DNA of 64,000 nucleotides from JACVRW01 sp963827065 (GTDB lineage Bacteria; Actinomycetota; Thermoleophilia; Solirubrobacterales; Thermoleophilaceae), in contig CAWGZM010000014.1 of assembly GCA_963827065.1 (NCBI GenBank), positions 248,001 through 312,000 of the forward strand, read 5' to 3'. The notes beneath the pieces were generated by a model that was not told the origin of the DNA, searched no databases, and saw only the letters and a list, made by a program, of their open reading frames with translations. How positions within the stretch are numbered: the first letter of the stretch is position 1; each line of letters opens with the position of its first letter. Below, one piece after another: positions 1 through 8,826 of the stretch. The position numbers and the translations under genes are program-made.

Positions 1-1
1 C

Positions 2-538
2 GTCAAGCCGGCGCGGCTCGGGTCATCGGTCGGGATCGGCAAGGCCTGGTCCGAAGCCGACCTCGACGCGGCGCTCGCGCAGGCCTTCGAACACGATCCC
101 GTCGTGCTCGTCGAGCGCTTCTGCGAGGGGCTCGAGGTCGAGTGCTCGGTGCTCGGGCACCGCGACCCCGTCGCCTCGCAGCCCGGTGAGATCGTGCTGG
201 TCAACGCCGACTGGTACGACTACGAGGCGAAGTACGAGCCCGGTGGGATGGAGCTCGTGATCCCGGCGCGGATCCCCGACGCCCAGCTCGAGGAGGTCCG
301 CCGGCTCGCGGTCGAGGTCTTCAAGCTGGTGGGCTGCTCGGGCATGGCGCGCGTCGACTTCTTCGTCGAGGACGACACCGTGCTCGTCAACGAGCTCAAC
401 ACGATCCCTGGCTTCACCGCCACGAGCGTCTACGCGAAGCTGTTCGAGGCGAGTGGGGTGCCGTACGTCGAATTGCTCGACCGGTTGCTGGCGTTCGCGC
501 TCGAGCGCCATGAGGAGGAGCGGCGGTACCGGTTCTAG
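2..538 (+). CDS. ddl: D-alanine--D-alanine ligase, C-terminal part (cut by window edge)
   Basis: The frame is open from the left edge, leaving 178 residues of an ATP-grasp ligase. Visible are the KPARLGSSVGIGK nucleotide-binding strand, the VERFCEGLEVECSVLG segment, ARVDFF and the metal/substrate loop NELNTIPGFTATS, in the order seen in D-Ala-D-Ala ligases. The enzyme joins two D-alanines for the peptidoglycan precursor in the cytoplasm. The stop codon sits inside CTAG, which is also the stop of the convergent kinase gene, so the two genes overlap by four bases. The true start lies outside the window. The family is clear; a Ddl homologue with another specificity cannot be excluded from the C-terminus alone. 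Confidence 0.9.
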   Translation, partial: VKPARLGSSVGIGKAWSEADLDAALAQAFEHDPVVLVERFCEGLEVECSVLGHRDPVASQPGEIVLVNADWYDYEAKYEPGGMELVIPARIPDAQLEEVRRLAVEVFKLVGCSGMARVDFFVEDDTVLVNELNTIPGFTATSVYAKLFEASGVPYVELLDRLLAFALERHEEERRYRF

Positions 539-2037
539 CCCGCCGTCTCCGAGAGCCGCACCTCTTCGATCTTCGCCTTTCCCTCGTCGGGCGGTAGCTG
601 CGTGATCCAGATGAGGTAGTTGCGGAACTGCTGGTTCTGGCCGAGGTCGAGCTGGAAGACCTGCTTCTGGCGCACCCTCTCGGTGCTGCTCACCTTCTGC
701 CAGCCGTTGATCGAGCCGCGCACGGTGTTGGAGGCGTACACGGCCGCCTCGAAACCGGGCGTGGATGTGACCAGCGACAGCCGGCGGGCCGGGATCGGCC
801 GGCCGGCGTCCACGTACAGCCCGACGCCCGACTTGTTCGCCCCGTCGAAGCCCGCCTCGTAGGTCTCCGTGTCCCAGCCGGTGTTCTTGATCCCGTCGAG
901 CACGAGGTTCGCGGCCTCTGGCGACTCCTCGCCGTCGTCGCCCTCCGGGTCGTAGTCGCTCGCGGCATCGCTTTCGAGCTCGACGCGCTCGAGACCGGGC
1001 GGCTCGGCCACGACGGGCCCCGCGCCCGGCCCCTTCTCCGTCCGCGAGGCGAGGAACCAGACGGCCACTCCGATCACCGCGAGCAGCAGCAGCGTAAGGA
1101 AGACGACGCGCTTGGGGTGGCGCAGCCGCACGGGCGCGAAGTCGGCGGTGTCGTCCGAGAGCGTGCGCAACACGGTCGTGGCCTCACCGGTCGCCTCGCC
1201 GGAGCGCGCGGCCTCGATCGCCAGGACCTCCTCGAGGTCGTGGACCATCTCTCCCACCGTCTGGTAGCGATGGGTCGTGTCCTTTGCGGTTGCGCGCTCG
1301 ACGACGGCCGCGAGCGCCGCCGAGATCTCGGGGCGCAGGCGCTGCACGTCCGGGAGCGGCTCCCTGACGTGCTTCATCGCCACCGCGACCTGCGACTCGG
1401 CCCGGAAGGGCGGCTCGCCGGTGAGCATCTCGTAGAGCACGACGCCGAGCGAGTAGATGTCGGACTGCGGAGTCACCTCGTGACCGAGCGCCTGCTCGGG
1501 CGATACGTAGTCGGTGGTCCCGAGCACGCGGCCGGTGGCGGTCAGGCCGTGCGCCTCGAGCGAGCGCGCGATGCCGAAGTCCGTGACCTTGGCGCGGCCG
1601 TCCGGGTCGATCAGGACGTTCTGCGGCTTCACGTCGCGGTGGACGAGCCGGTGCATGTGGGCGCACTCGAGCGCGCGCCCGATCTCGATCGCGTAGGCCA
1701 CGGCCTCGGACACCGGCAGCCGGCCCTGTCGCTTGATGCGGTCCTTGAGCGTCTCGCCCTCGACGTACTCGAAGACGATGTAGGGGGCGCCGTCGTCCTC
1801 GCCCGCGTCGATCACGGTCACGACGTGCTGGTGATTCAGCTGGGCCACCGCGCGCGCCTCGCGGCGGAAGCGCTCGAGCTGGTCGGGGTCGCTCGAGATG
1901 TCGCGGTGCATCAGCTTGATCGCGACCCAGCGCTCGAGCGTCGGATCGAACGCGCGGTAGACGGTCGACATACCGCCCGAACCGATCTTCTCGTCGATCC
2001 GATAGCGGTCGCTGATGAGCGTCCCGATCACCGTCAT
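535..2037 (-). CDS. Membrane Ser/Thr protein kinase with extracellular discoidin-like domain
   Basis: 500 residues. A complete Hanks-type kinase domain occupies about 1-275: glycine loop IGSGGMSTVYRAF (18-30), ATP-binding K41, catalytic loop HRDVKPQN (D135, N140), DFG (153-155) and SPEQ activation segment. A basic juxtamembrane stretch precedes one membrane helix (about 314-331). The outer part (about 375-500) contains DGIKNTGWDTE and a beta-rich stretch ending in KIEEVRLSE, which resembles F5/8-type C (galactose-binding-like) domains and not PASTA repeats. It probably senses a surface or cell-wall ligand next to ddl, but the ligand is unknown. The upstream bases do not show a strong ribosome-binding site. 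Its 5' end overlaps the divergent DsbA-like gene if the latter uses its first ATG. Confidence 0.9.
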   Translation of the reverse strand: MTVIGTLISDRYRIDEKIGSGGMSTVYRAFDPTLERWVAIKLMHRDISSDPDQLERFRREARAVAQLNHQHVVTVIDAGEDDGAPYIVFEYVEGETLKDRIKRQGRLPVSEAVAYAIEIGRALECAHMHRLVHRDVKPQNVLIDPDGRAKVTDFGIARSLEAHGLTATGRVLGTTDYVSPEQALGHEVTPQSDIYSLGVVLYEMLTGEPPFRAESQVAVAMKHVREPLPDVQRLRPEISAALAAVVERATAKDTTHRYQTVGEMVHDLEEVLAIEAARSGEATGEATTVLRTLSDDTADFAPVRLRHPKRVVFLTLLLLAVIGVAVWFLASRTEKGPGAGPVVAEPPGLERVELESDAASDYDPEGDDGEESPEAANLVLDGIKNTGWDTETYEAGFDGANKSGVGLYVDAGRPIPARRLSLVTSTPGFEAAVYASNTVRGSINGWQKVSSTERVRQKQVFQLDLGQNQQFRNYLIWITQLPPDEGKAKIEEVRLSETAG

Positions 2038-2845
2038 CTATTTTCCGCTCTCGTTGCCTGCACTCATTCGCTATTTCACAGACCCTGCCTGCGCGGCGTC
2101 CTGGGCGATCGAGCCCGATATTCGCCGCCTGCAAACGGAGTTCGGCGCGGGGGTTCGGATCACCTACGTGATGGGAGGGCTTGCCCGTCAGTATGAGGGG
2201 GACCAGTCTCCGCTCGTCATAGAGTGGCTGAACGCCGGCGAGCGCTCGGGCATGCCGGTCGACCCAAGGGCCTGGAACACGCCCGGAGCGATCGGCTCGA
2301 CCTTCCCCGCGAGCATGGCATTCAAGGCCGCCGCCGAGCAGGGCCCGGAGGCGGCCGAGCGCTACCTGCGTGCCCTGCGCGAGGGGATCATGTGCCGTCG
2401 CCGCAAGCTCGACGGCGTCGAGGCGCTGGTCGAGGAGGCGCGCGCGGCCGGCCTCGACGCGGAGCGCTTCCGGATCGACCTCGGCTCGCACGCGATCGTG
2501 GAGGCGTTCGGTGCGGACCTGGAGGACACGCGCGAGCGCGGGATCGAGTCGCTGCCGACGCTCCTCTTCAGCGGGGAGAACGGCGAGGGGCGGCTCTGCG
2601 GTCCCGGCGACGGCTACGCCGCGTGGCGCGGCGCCGCGCTCGCCTCCGGGGCGGAGCCCGCCGGCGGCCCGGCGCCAACGGTCGAGGAGGCGCTCGCGCG
2701 CTTCGGCTCCATGGCCGCCGCCGAGGTGGCCGCCGTGTGCGACCTGCCAGGCCCGCGCGCACAGGCCGAGCTGTGGCGGCTTGCGTCGGAGTGGCGCGTG
2801 CGACCGGAGCGCTTCCTCACGGGCGAGCTCTGGACGCCCGCCTGA
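2015..2845 (+). CDS. DsbA-family thioredoxin-like protein with CxxS motif
   Basis: 276 residues from the first ATG. The N-terminus reads RYFTDPACAASWAIEP, matching the TDPxC active-site start of FrnE/SpxH-type DsbA proteins, but the usual CxxC is C26-A-A-S29, so the resolving cysteine is absent. A helical insert (about 75-150), ESLPTLLF with the expected cis-proline (about 181-188) and a C-terminal helical tail follow. CxxS members can act as isomerases, glutathione-dependent enzymes or adaptors; I cannot choose. There is no signal peptide, so it is probably cytoplasmic. Start is uncertain: the first ATG overlaps the kinase start by 23 bases, and an in-frame TTG at 2054 gives the more typical family N-terminus. 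purM follows convergently within four bases. Confidence 0.75.
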   Translation: MSVPITVIYFPLSLPALIRYFTDPACAASWAIEPDIRRLQTEFGAGVRITYVMGGLARQYEGDQSPLVIEWLNAGERSGMPVDPRAWNTPGAIGSTFPASMAFKAAAEQGPEAAERYLRALREGIMCRRRKLDGVEALVEEARAAGLDAERFRIDLGSHAIVEAFGADLEDTRERGIESLPTLLFSGENGEGRLCGPGDGYAAWRGAALASGAEPAGGPAPTVEEALARFGSMAAAEVAAVCDLPGPRAQAELWRLASEWRVRPERFLTGELWTPA

Positions 2846-2849
2846 GCCG

Positions 2850-3926
2850 CTAGGCCTCCGGCGCCACCGCGAAGCCGCCCGGGCGGCGGCCCAGGAGCCC
2901 CTGGCGTGTGAGCTCGACGACACCCGCCGCCGCGGTGGCATGACCGATCACTGCGCTGCCGGGATGGTGGCGCGCGAGCAGCTCGACGGCCGCATCGGCG
3001 TCCGCGGCGGGAGTGACGACGCAGAAGCCGCAGCCCATGTTGAAGACCTCGTACAGCTCGGCGTCGCCGACCTCACCGCGCTCGGCGATCAGCTCGAAGA
3101 CGAGCGGGACCGGCAGGGGCCGGTCGATCCGGTAGCCGACCGCTGCCTCGAGCCGCAGCAGATTGAGGAAGCCCTCGCCCGTGATGTGCGCGAGGCCGCG
3201 GACTTCGAGCTCCGACTCGAGCAGCTCGCGGATCGCGCGGACGTAGATGGCGGTCGGCTCGAGCAGCAGGTCGCCGGCCGTCAGCTCGCCGAAGCGCTCA
3301 TCGAGTTCGCTCAGCACGCGCCGGGCGAGACTGAGCCCGTTCGAGTGCAGCCCGCTCGAGGGAATCCCGATCAGGGCGTCGCCGGGCTCGATCGCCGCGC
3401 CGGTGATCACCCGGTCCAGCTCGACCAGGCCGACGCAGAAGCCGACCAGATCGAAGCCGTGCGGCGACGGGTGCCCGCGCACGACGTCGGGGAGGACCGC
3501 CAGCTCGCCGCCCGGGATCTCGACCCCCGCCTGCTCGGCGCCCGCCCGCAGCCCGATGCCGATCTGCTCGAGCACCTCCGGGTTCGCCTCCTCGACTGCG
3601 ATGTAGTCGAGCAGCGCGATCGGGTCGGCGCCGACGCAGATCACGTCGTTCGCGTTCATTCCGAACAGGTCGATCCCGATCGTGTCGTAGCGGCCGAGCT
3701 GCTCGCAGACGATCACCTTCGAGCCGACGCTGTCGCACGAGAGGGCGATGCCTCGCTGCTCGTCGATCTTCAGGACGTTCGCGTAGTGGCCGGAGGCGAG
3801 CGCGGCCCGCGAGGGCCGCCCGGTCCGGATCCCGGCCAGCACCTCGACGAGCGCGGAGACGGCGCTTCCCGAGAGCGATTGGTCGACACCCGCGCGCGCG
3901 TATGCCCCTTCGGCCACCCGTGCCAT
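2850..3926 (-). CDS. purM: Phosphoribosylformylglycinamidine cyclo-ligase (AIR synthetase)
   Basis: 358 residues, normal length. It closes the imidazole ring of FGAM to AIR using ATP, step five of purine synthesis. Family marks in order: YARAGVDQSL near the N-terminus, SCDSVGSKVIV (about 60-70), FGMNANDVICVGADPIALLDYIA, GGELAVLPDVV, the IPSSGLHSNGLSLAR loop and a late AHITGEGFLNLLR. The gene lies 20 bases behind dedA on the same strand and may be cotranscribed with it. No strong ribosome-binding site precedes the ATG, and the upstream base composition gives no better start. Converges with the DsbA-like gene. Confidence 0.95.
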   Translation of the reverse strand: MARVAEGAYARAGVDQSLSGSAVSALVEVLAGIRTGRPSRAALASGHYANVLKIDEQRGIALSCDSVGSKVIVCEQLGRYDTIGIDLFGMNANDVICVGADPIALLDYIAVEEANPEVLEQIGIGLRAGAEQAGVEIPGGELAVLPDVVRGHPSPHGFDLVGFCVGLVELDRVITGAAIEPGDALIGIPSSGLHSNGLSLARRVLSELDERFGELTAGDLLLEPTAIYVRAIRELLESELEVRGLAHITGEGFLNLLRLEAAVGYRIDRPLPVPLVFELIAERGEVGDAELYEVFNMGCGFCVVTPAADADAAVELLARHHPGSAVIGHATAAAGVVELTRQGLLGRRPGGFAVAPEA

Positions 3927-3946
3927 TCAAGCGGAAGCCGCGGAGG

Positions 3947-4603
3947 TCAGGCGCGTTCGGGCTCGGCGGTGGTCTGCTCGCCGCCCTGGCCCCGGCGGCG
4001 GCGGATGAGCAGCCAGATCACACCGAGGACGATGGCGGCCGCGACGGCGTAGTCGATGTAGTGCAGGTTGTCCTTCCAGGACTCCCAGTTGTCGCCGGCG
4101 TGCTTGCCGATGAACGTCAGCATGAAGACCCACGGCAGGCAGCCGAGGAACGACAGGACCGTGAAGCGCCAGAAGGGCATGCGCGCGACGCCCGCCGGCA
4201 ACGAGATGAACGTGCGGATGATCGGCAGCATGCGCGTGAAGAAGACCGTCGCGTCGCCGTGGCGCTCGAACCAGCGGTCCGCCCACTCGAGGTGCGACTT
4301 CTTGATGTGCAGCTTCTTGCCGTGCTTCTCGAGGATGTCGACGCGGCCGACATACCCGATCCAGTAGGCGATCCAGGACCCGACCAGGTTGGCGAACGAG
4401 CCGACCAGGGTGGCCGCAAGCAGGCTGTATTCGCCGCGCGACACGTTGAAGCCGGCGAACAGCATGGTGGCCTCGCTGGGCACCGGGATGCAGGCCGACT
4501 CGAGGAGCATCAGGATGAACACTCCCGGCAGTCCCATCGCATCCACGACGTCCACGGCCACCTCGACTATGGGATCAGTGATCGAGGCGAGCACTACCTG
4601 CAT
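3947..4603 (-). CDS. DedA family membrane protein
   Basis: 218 residues. The family core is plain: LLESACIPVPSEATMLFAG, then GSFANLVGSWIAYWIG, then FFTRMLPIIRTFISLPAGVARMPFWRF, with about five membrane segments and a charged C-terminus (RRRRGQGGEQ). DedA/SNARE-associated proteins work in membrane lipid carrier recycling (undecaprenyl phosphate in some members) and membrane homeostasis. I start it at the ATG at 4603 because the frame upstream is antisense to the DUF354 gene and lacks family sequence. It is divergent from that gene across only 28 bases. The substrate of this copy is inferred only at family level. Confidence 0.88.
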   Translation of the reverse strand: MQVVLASITDPIVEVAVDVVDAMGLPGVFILMLLESACIPVPSEATMLFAGFNVSRGEYSLLAATLVGSFANLVGSWIAYWIGYVGRVDILEKHGKKLHIKKSHLEWADRWFERHGDATVFFTRMLPIIRTFISLPAGVARMPFWRFTVLSFLGCLPWVFMLTFIGKHAGDNWESWKDNLHYIDYAVAAAIVLGVIWLLIRRRRGQGGEQTTAEPERA

Positions 4604-4631
4604 GAGAGCGAAGTAGGGTAGCGGCCCGCTC

Positions 4632-5633
4632 GTGCGCATCTGGGTAGATCTGACGAACAGCCCGCACGTGCTCGTGATGCGACCGCTGATCGAGATCATG
4701 CGCGCGGACGGGCACGAGGTGGAGGTCACGGCACGCGACTTCGCACAGACGCTCGAGTTGTGCGAGCGCTTCGGCATCGACCACACCGCCGTAGGGCGCC
4801 ACCGCGGCGGCCGGCTGGCCTCGAAGGGGCTGGGGCTCGTCTCGCGCAGCGCCGCGCTGCTGCGCTGGGCGCGGGGGCGCCGCTTCGACGTGGCGATCGG
4901 GCACAGCTCGAACGACATCAGCGTCGCCGCGTGGCTCCTGCGGATCCCGAGCGCCACCGCCTTCGACTACGAGTTCGCGAACGCCCAGCATCAGGTCAAC
5001 TGCCGCCTCTGCCGGATAGTCATGGTCCCGAAGGCGATCCCGCCCGAGCGCCTGCGTCCGTTCGGGGCCACCCCCGCAAAGCTGCGCCAGTACGAGGGCC
5101 TCAAGGAGGAGTACTACCTCGCCGACTTCGAGCCCGACGAGGCCGTGCTCGGCGAGCTCGGGCTCACGCGCGAGCGGCCCCTCGTCGTCGTGCGCACGCC
5201 ACCCGAGCTGTCGCTCTACCACCGCTTCGAGAACCCGCTCTTCAAGCGCGTGCTCGAGCAGCTGGCGGCCGCGGACGCCCAGACCGTCGTGCTCCCCCGC
5301 ACGCAGACCCAGCGTGAGGAGATCGCCCGGCTGGGCAGTTTCAGGATTCCCGCGCGGGCCGTCGACGCCCAGAGCCTCGTCGCCTACTCGGACCTCGTGA
5401 TCTCTGCCGGCGGTACCATGAACCGCGAGGCTGTCGCGCTCGGAACCCCTGTCTACACGACGTTCGAGGGGCGTCTCGGGGCCGTCGACGAGGCGCTTCT
5501 CCGGGAGGGGCGCCTGCGTAGACTCGTCGATCCCCAGGAGATTCGGGTGGAGCGGCGGCCGTCGCACGCGGAGTTGCGCATCCGGCGCGACCCACGCGAA
5601 CTCGTCAGACTGCTCCTCGAAGCAAAGCCATGA
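4632..5633 (+). CDS. DUF354 family protein (GT-B-fold glycosyltransferase-like)
   Basis: 333 residues from a GTG. MRIWVDLTNSPHVLVMRPLI is the signature start of DUF354 proteins, related to UDP-GlcNAc 2-epimerase/MurG-like GT-B folds. A second Rossmann half carries RPLVVVRTPPELSLYH and VISAGGTMNREAVALGTPVYTTFEGRLGAVDEAL, a typical donor-binding loop. It overlaps the next gene by ATGA, so it is translationally coupled to the NDP-sugar dehydratase. That pairing suggests a role in surface glycan synthesis; DUF354 members have no settled reaction. It is divergent from dedA. Confidence 0.85.
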   Translation: MRIWVDLTNSPHVLVMRPLIEIMRADGHEVEVTARDFAQTLELCERFGIDHTAVGRHRGGRLASKGLGLVSRSAALLRWARGRRFDVAIGHSSNDISVAAWLLRIPSATAFDYEFANAQHQVNCRLCRIVMVPKAIPPERLRPFGATPAKLRQYEGLKEEYYLADFEPDEAVLGELGLTRERPLVVVRTPPELSLYHRFENPLFKRVLEQLAAADAQTVVLPRTQTQREEIARLGSFRIPARAVDAQSLVAYSDLVISAGGTMNREAVALGTPVYTTFEGRLGAVDEALLREGRLRRLVDPQEIRVERRPSHAELRIRRDPRELVRLLLEAKP

Positions 5634-7498
5634 GATCCCTCGCCTCCTCAGTAAACGTCCGCCGGGTCGGTCAGGTCGGCGTGGACGCCGCACTTCTGGG
5701 GCTCGCCTACTACCTCGCCTACAGCCTGCGCTTCGACGGGGCGATCCCGGCGCGCTACGACCGCCTGCTCGAGGAGACGATCGTCCTGATCGTCGTCATG
5801 AAGCTGGTGATCTTCGCGCTGTTCGGGCTCTATTCGAAGCTCTGGCGCTTCGTTGATCAGCGCGACTTCGAGACGATCCTGAAGGCGGTCGTGGTCTCGA
5901 CGGTCGGCGTGATCGTCGTGCTATTCCTCTTCTCGATCGGCCGCCACGACCCGCCGCGAACGGTCCTCGCGCTCGACTTCCTGCTGTCGCTCGTGTTCAC
6001 GGCAGGCGCGCGCTTCGCCGTGCGGGCGCTGGTCGAGCGCCCGACGCGCGGGCCGATCCTCGAGCGGGCCGCCAACGAGGTCCTGATCGTGGGCGCCGGG
6101 AACGGCGGCCAGCAGGTCGCCTTCGAGCTGCGCCGCAACCCGGGGCTGCGCTCCGCGCCGGTCGGCTTCGTCGACGACGACCCGCGCAAGCAGGGTATGC
6201 GCGTGGCGGGCCACAAGGTGCTCGGCACTACCGGCGAGCTGCCGCGCATCCTCGATGGCGTGCGCCCCACCGAGGTGATCATCGCGATCCCCTCTGCGCC
6301 GGGCACCATGCGCCAGCAGGTGGTCACCGCTTGCCGCGAGCGGGACATCCCGGTGCGCACGCTGCCGACCACCTTCGAGCTGCTTTCGGGCGGCGTGAAC
6401 CTGATGCGCCAGGTGCGCGAGGTGCGCGTCGAGGACGTGCTCGGCCGCGAGCCCGTGCGCGTGGAGATCGATCGCGTGGGCGCCTACCTGCGCGGCCGCA
6501 CGGTGCTCGTGACCGGCGCCGGCGGCTCGATCGGCGGCGAGCTGTCGCGCCAGATCGCCCGCGTCGGCCCGAAGCTGCTCGTGCTCGTCGAGCACTCGGA
6601 GAACGCGCTCTTCGAGATCAGGCGCGAGCTCGAGGAGGAGCGCCACTTCCGTCGCGCCGCGGCCGTGCTCGCCGACTGCAAGGACGCCACGCGCATGCGC
6701 GAGATCTTCGGCGAGTATCAGCCCTCGGTCGTCTTCCACGCCGCGGCCTACAAGCACGTGCCGCTGATGGAGGAGAACCCGGTCGAGGCGGTGCGCAACA
6801 ACGCGGTCGCCACACGCATCGTGGCCGCCGCGGCGGGCGAGGCGGGAGCGGAGCGCTTCGTGCTCGTCTCAACCGACAAGGCGGTCAGCCCGGCCACCGT
6901 CATGGGCGCGTCGAAGGCGCTCGCCGAGTGGGCCATCGAGGCGGCTCAGAACCGCTGGAAGGGCACGCGCTATTCGTCGGTGCGCTTCGGCAACGTGCTC
7001 GGCTCGTCCGGCTCGGTGGTCCCGATCTTCCGCCGCCAGATCGCGCAGGGCGGGCCGGTGACGGTCACGGACGAGAAGATGACCCGCTACTTCATGACGA
7101 TCCCCGAGGCGGTCCAGCTGATCATCCGCTCGGGCGAGCTGTCGACGGGCGGCGAGGTGTTCGTGCTCGAGATGGGCGAGCCGGTGAAGATCCTCGACCT
7201 GGCACGCAACATGATCCGGATCGCCGGGCTCGAGCCCGAGGTCGACGTCGGCATCGAGCTCGTCGGGCGCAGGCCCGGCGAGAAGCTGCACGAGGAGCTC
7301 TTCAACCCGGGTGAGCGCCCGCAACCGACGCCGGCCGAGAAGATCGTGTCCGCCGTACGTCCGCCGCTCGAGGCAGACTGGGTTGAGAGCGCCTTCGCCC
7401 GCATCGAGGAACTCGTCTACGCGGGTGACGCGGCGGCGCTTGCAGGCGCCGTCGCGGAGCTGTCCACGGAACGCGCGCTGGCCGTTTCGGGCAGTTAG
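5630..7498 (+). CDS. Membrane-bound NDP-sugar 4,6-dehydratase/epimerase (WbpM/PglF/CapD family)
   Basis: 622 residues, the full long-form length. Four membrane helices lie in the first 135 residues. A CoA-binding-like Rossmann domain starts at VLIVGAGNGG (151-160), and the catalytic SDR domain starts at TVLVTGAGGSIGGELS (291-306). The SDR triad is the S-M-K variant of this family: S414 in STDKAVS, M425 where classical SDRs have Tyr, and K429. It most likely makes a UDP-4-keto-6-deoxy-HexNAc for polysaccharide or glycoprotein, at the membrane. It is coupled to DUF354 by ATGA. The sugar-polymer genes lie about 8-19 kb further on. Confidence 0.9.
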   Translation: MRSLASSVNVRRVGQVGVDAALLGLAYYLAYSLRFDGAIPARYDRLLEETIVLIVVMKLVIFALFGLYSKLWRFVDQRDFETILKAVVVSTVGVIVVLFLFSIGRHDPPRTVLALDFLLSLVFTAGARFAVRALVERPTRGPILERAANEVLIVGAGNGGQQVAFELRRNPGLRSAPVGFVDDDPRKQGMRVAGHKVLGTTGELPRILDGVRPTEVIIAIPSAPGTMRQQVVTACRERDIPVRTLPTTFELLSGGVNLMRQVREVRVEDVLGREPVRVEIDRVGAYLRGRTVLVTGAGGSIGGELSRQIARVGPKLLVLVEHSENALFEIRRELEEERHFRRAAAVLADCKDATRMREIFGEYQPSVVFHAAAYKHVPLMEENPVEAVRNNAVATRIVAAAAGEAGAERFVLVSTDKAVSPATVMGASKALAEWAIEAAQNRWKGTRYSSVRFGNVLGSSGSVVPIFRRQIAQGGPVTVTDEKMTRYFMTIPEAVQLIIRSGELSTGGEVFVLEMGEPVKILDLARNMIRIAGLEPEVDVGIELVGRRPGEKLHEELFNPGERPQPTPAEKIVSAVRPPLEADWVESAFARIEELVYAGDAAALAGAVAELSTERALAVSGS

Positions 7499-7536
7499 GC
7501 GCCGCAGCGCCCGGTGGCCGTTCTACAGTTCGACAC

Positions 7537-8775
7537 TTGCCGGAGATAGTTCAAGAAATCGGCGCCTACGCCGGCCTCGCCTCCGTCGTCGGGCTCGCGC
7601 TGCTCTCCGTCCTCTACTTCTCGCAGGCGCGCGACGTAAAGCGCCTGCGCGAATGGGCCGGCCGGGCGCCCGAGCGCGCGGAGCAGGGCACCGCGGTGAC
7701 GGAGCCCACCCCGGGTCGCGTGGTTGCCCAGCCCCAGGCGCAACCGCAGGCGCAGCAGCGCCCGCCGGCCGCCAAGGCGCCGGCCGTGCCGGCGGCCACG
7801 GGCGCACGACCCGCCGCAGCGCCGGCCGCCGCCGCAGCCGCGCAGGACAAGCAGGCACAGCCGGCGGCGGCTCCTGCCGCGGCCGGAGCGGCCGCTGCGG
7901 CGGCGACCAAGCCCACGGCGGCGACCGCGCAGAGCGGCCAGCAGAACGCCCCCGGCGCCCCGCAGCAGCAGCCCGCGTCCGCCACCACCGCTCTCAAGGA
8001 GGGCGCGCCGCCGCCCGCGCAGCCCCAGCCGGCGCCTGGATCGGGGCAGCCGGCCGCGGCTCCGGCCGGCGCTCAGGGCGCCCCCTCGGGCGCCCCCGCC
8101 AAGGCAGGCGCTCCGCCGGTTCCAGGGGCACCGCGACCCGCCGCCGGCGCGGCTGCGGGTGGCCGCCAGGATGGTCCGCCGCTGCCGCCCGCGCCCGCGA
8201 AGCCGCTGCCGGCCGGGCGGCCCACGCCGCAGCAGACGCAGGTCATCCCGCCGAAACGCGAGTCGTGGCACCAGCGCATCTTCGGCAGCACCCGCAATTT
8301 GATCCTCGCGATCGGCGGCGTGCTGCTGCTCGGCGCGGGCGTCGCGCTTGCGCTCACGCAGCTCTCCGGGGACGAGTCAGAGCCGCCTCCGGCCGCTCAG
8401 GGGCAACAGCAGCAGCCGCAGGCCGAGGAGAACGACGACGGCGAGGACAACGGCGAGGCCCAGCGACCCAACCGTCCGGCGATCGAACCGTCGTCCGTGA
8501 CGGTCGCGGTTCTCAACGGGACAACCGTGCCCGGCCTCGCCGCGCGCGTCAGCGACGAGGTCCAGTCGGCCGGCTTCGAGGTCGGCACGGTCGCGAACAG
8601 CTCGGACCAGCAGCGGGCGGAGTCGGTGATCCTGTTCTCGCCTGGCCACGAGCGCGAGGCGGCCGCCGTATCGCGCCGGCTCGACATCGCGCAGCGCGAG
8701 CCGATCGACGCCGCCACCCAGGGCCTGGCCGGCGACGCGACCGTCGTGGTCGTCACCGGCGCCGACCGCTCGTAG
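7537..8775 (+). CDS. LytR C-terminal-domain protein, Ala/Pro-rich, two membrane segments
   Basis: 412 residues from a TTG. There is a membrane segment at about 10-30, a 200-residue Ala/Pro/Gln-rich linker, a second membrane segment (about 252-270, NLILAIGGVLLLGAGVALAL) and a C-terminal LytR_C domain beginning VAVLNGTTVPGLAARVSDE and ending GDATVVVVTGAD. LytR_C domains accompany cell-wall glycopolymer ligases; here the ligase domain is missing, so the role is unknown. A -10-like TACAGT (7524-7529) ends seven bases before the TTG, which supports this start and a leaderless message. A strong hairpin follows the stop. Confidence 0.8.
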   Translation: MPEIVQEIGAYAGLASVVGLALLSVLYFSQARDVKRLREWAGRAPERAEQGTAVTEPTPGRVVAQPQAQPQAQQRPPAAKAPAVPAATGARPAAAPAAAAAAQDKQAQPAAAPAAAGAAAAAATKPTAATAQSGQQNAPGAPQQQPASATTALKEGAPPPAQPQPAPGSGQPAAAPAGAQGAPSGAPAKAGAPPVPGAPRPAAGAAAGGRQDGPPLPPAPAKPLPAGRPTPQQTQVIPPKRESWHQRIFGSTRNLILAIGGVLLLGAGVALALTQLSGDESEPPPAAQGQQQQPQAEENDDGEDNGEAQRPNRPAIEPSSVTVAVLNGTTVPGLAARVSDEVQSAGFEVGTVANSSDQQRAESVILFSPGHEREAAAVSRRLDIAQREPIDAATQGLAGDATVVVVTGADRS

Positions 8776-8783
8776 GTCACACA

Positions 8784-8826
8784 CACCCTGCGCAGCCGGC
8801 CGAGCCGGCTGCTTCGGGCCAGGGTG
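8784..8826. terminator. Composite hairpin between convergent genes
   Basis: A perfect 9-bp stem with a 3-base loop (8792-8812, GCAGCCGGC/GCCGGCTGC) is enclosed by an outer 7-bp pair, CACCCTG (8784-8790) with CAGGGTG (8820-8826). It fills the gap between two convergent genes, so it can terminate both directions. No T-run follows, as is common in GC-rich actinobacteria. Confidence 0.65.

Noticed and set aside
1117..2196. Plus-strand frame opposite the kinase
   Set aside because: Complement of the kinase domain; no motif and it crosses the kinase start.
7720..8260. Possible tandem repeat from the Ala/Pro/Gln-rich stretch
   Set aside because: Low-complexity linker inside the LytR_C gene; no unit repeats with fixed period.
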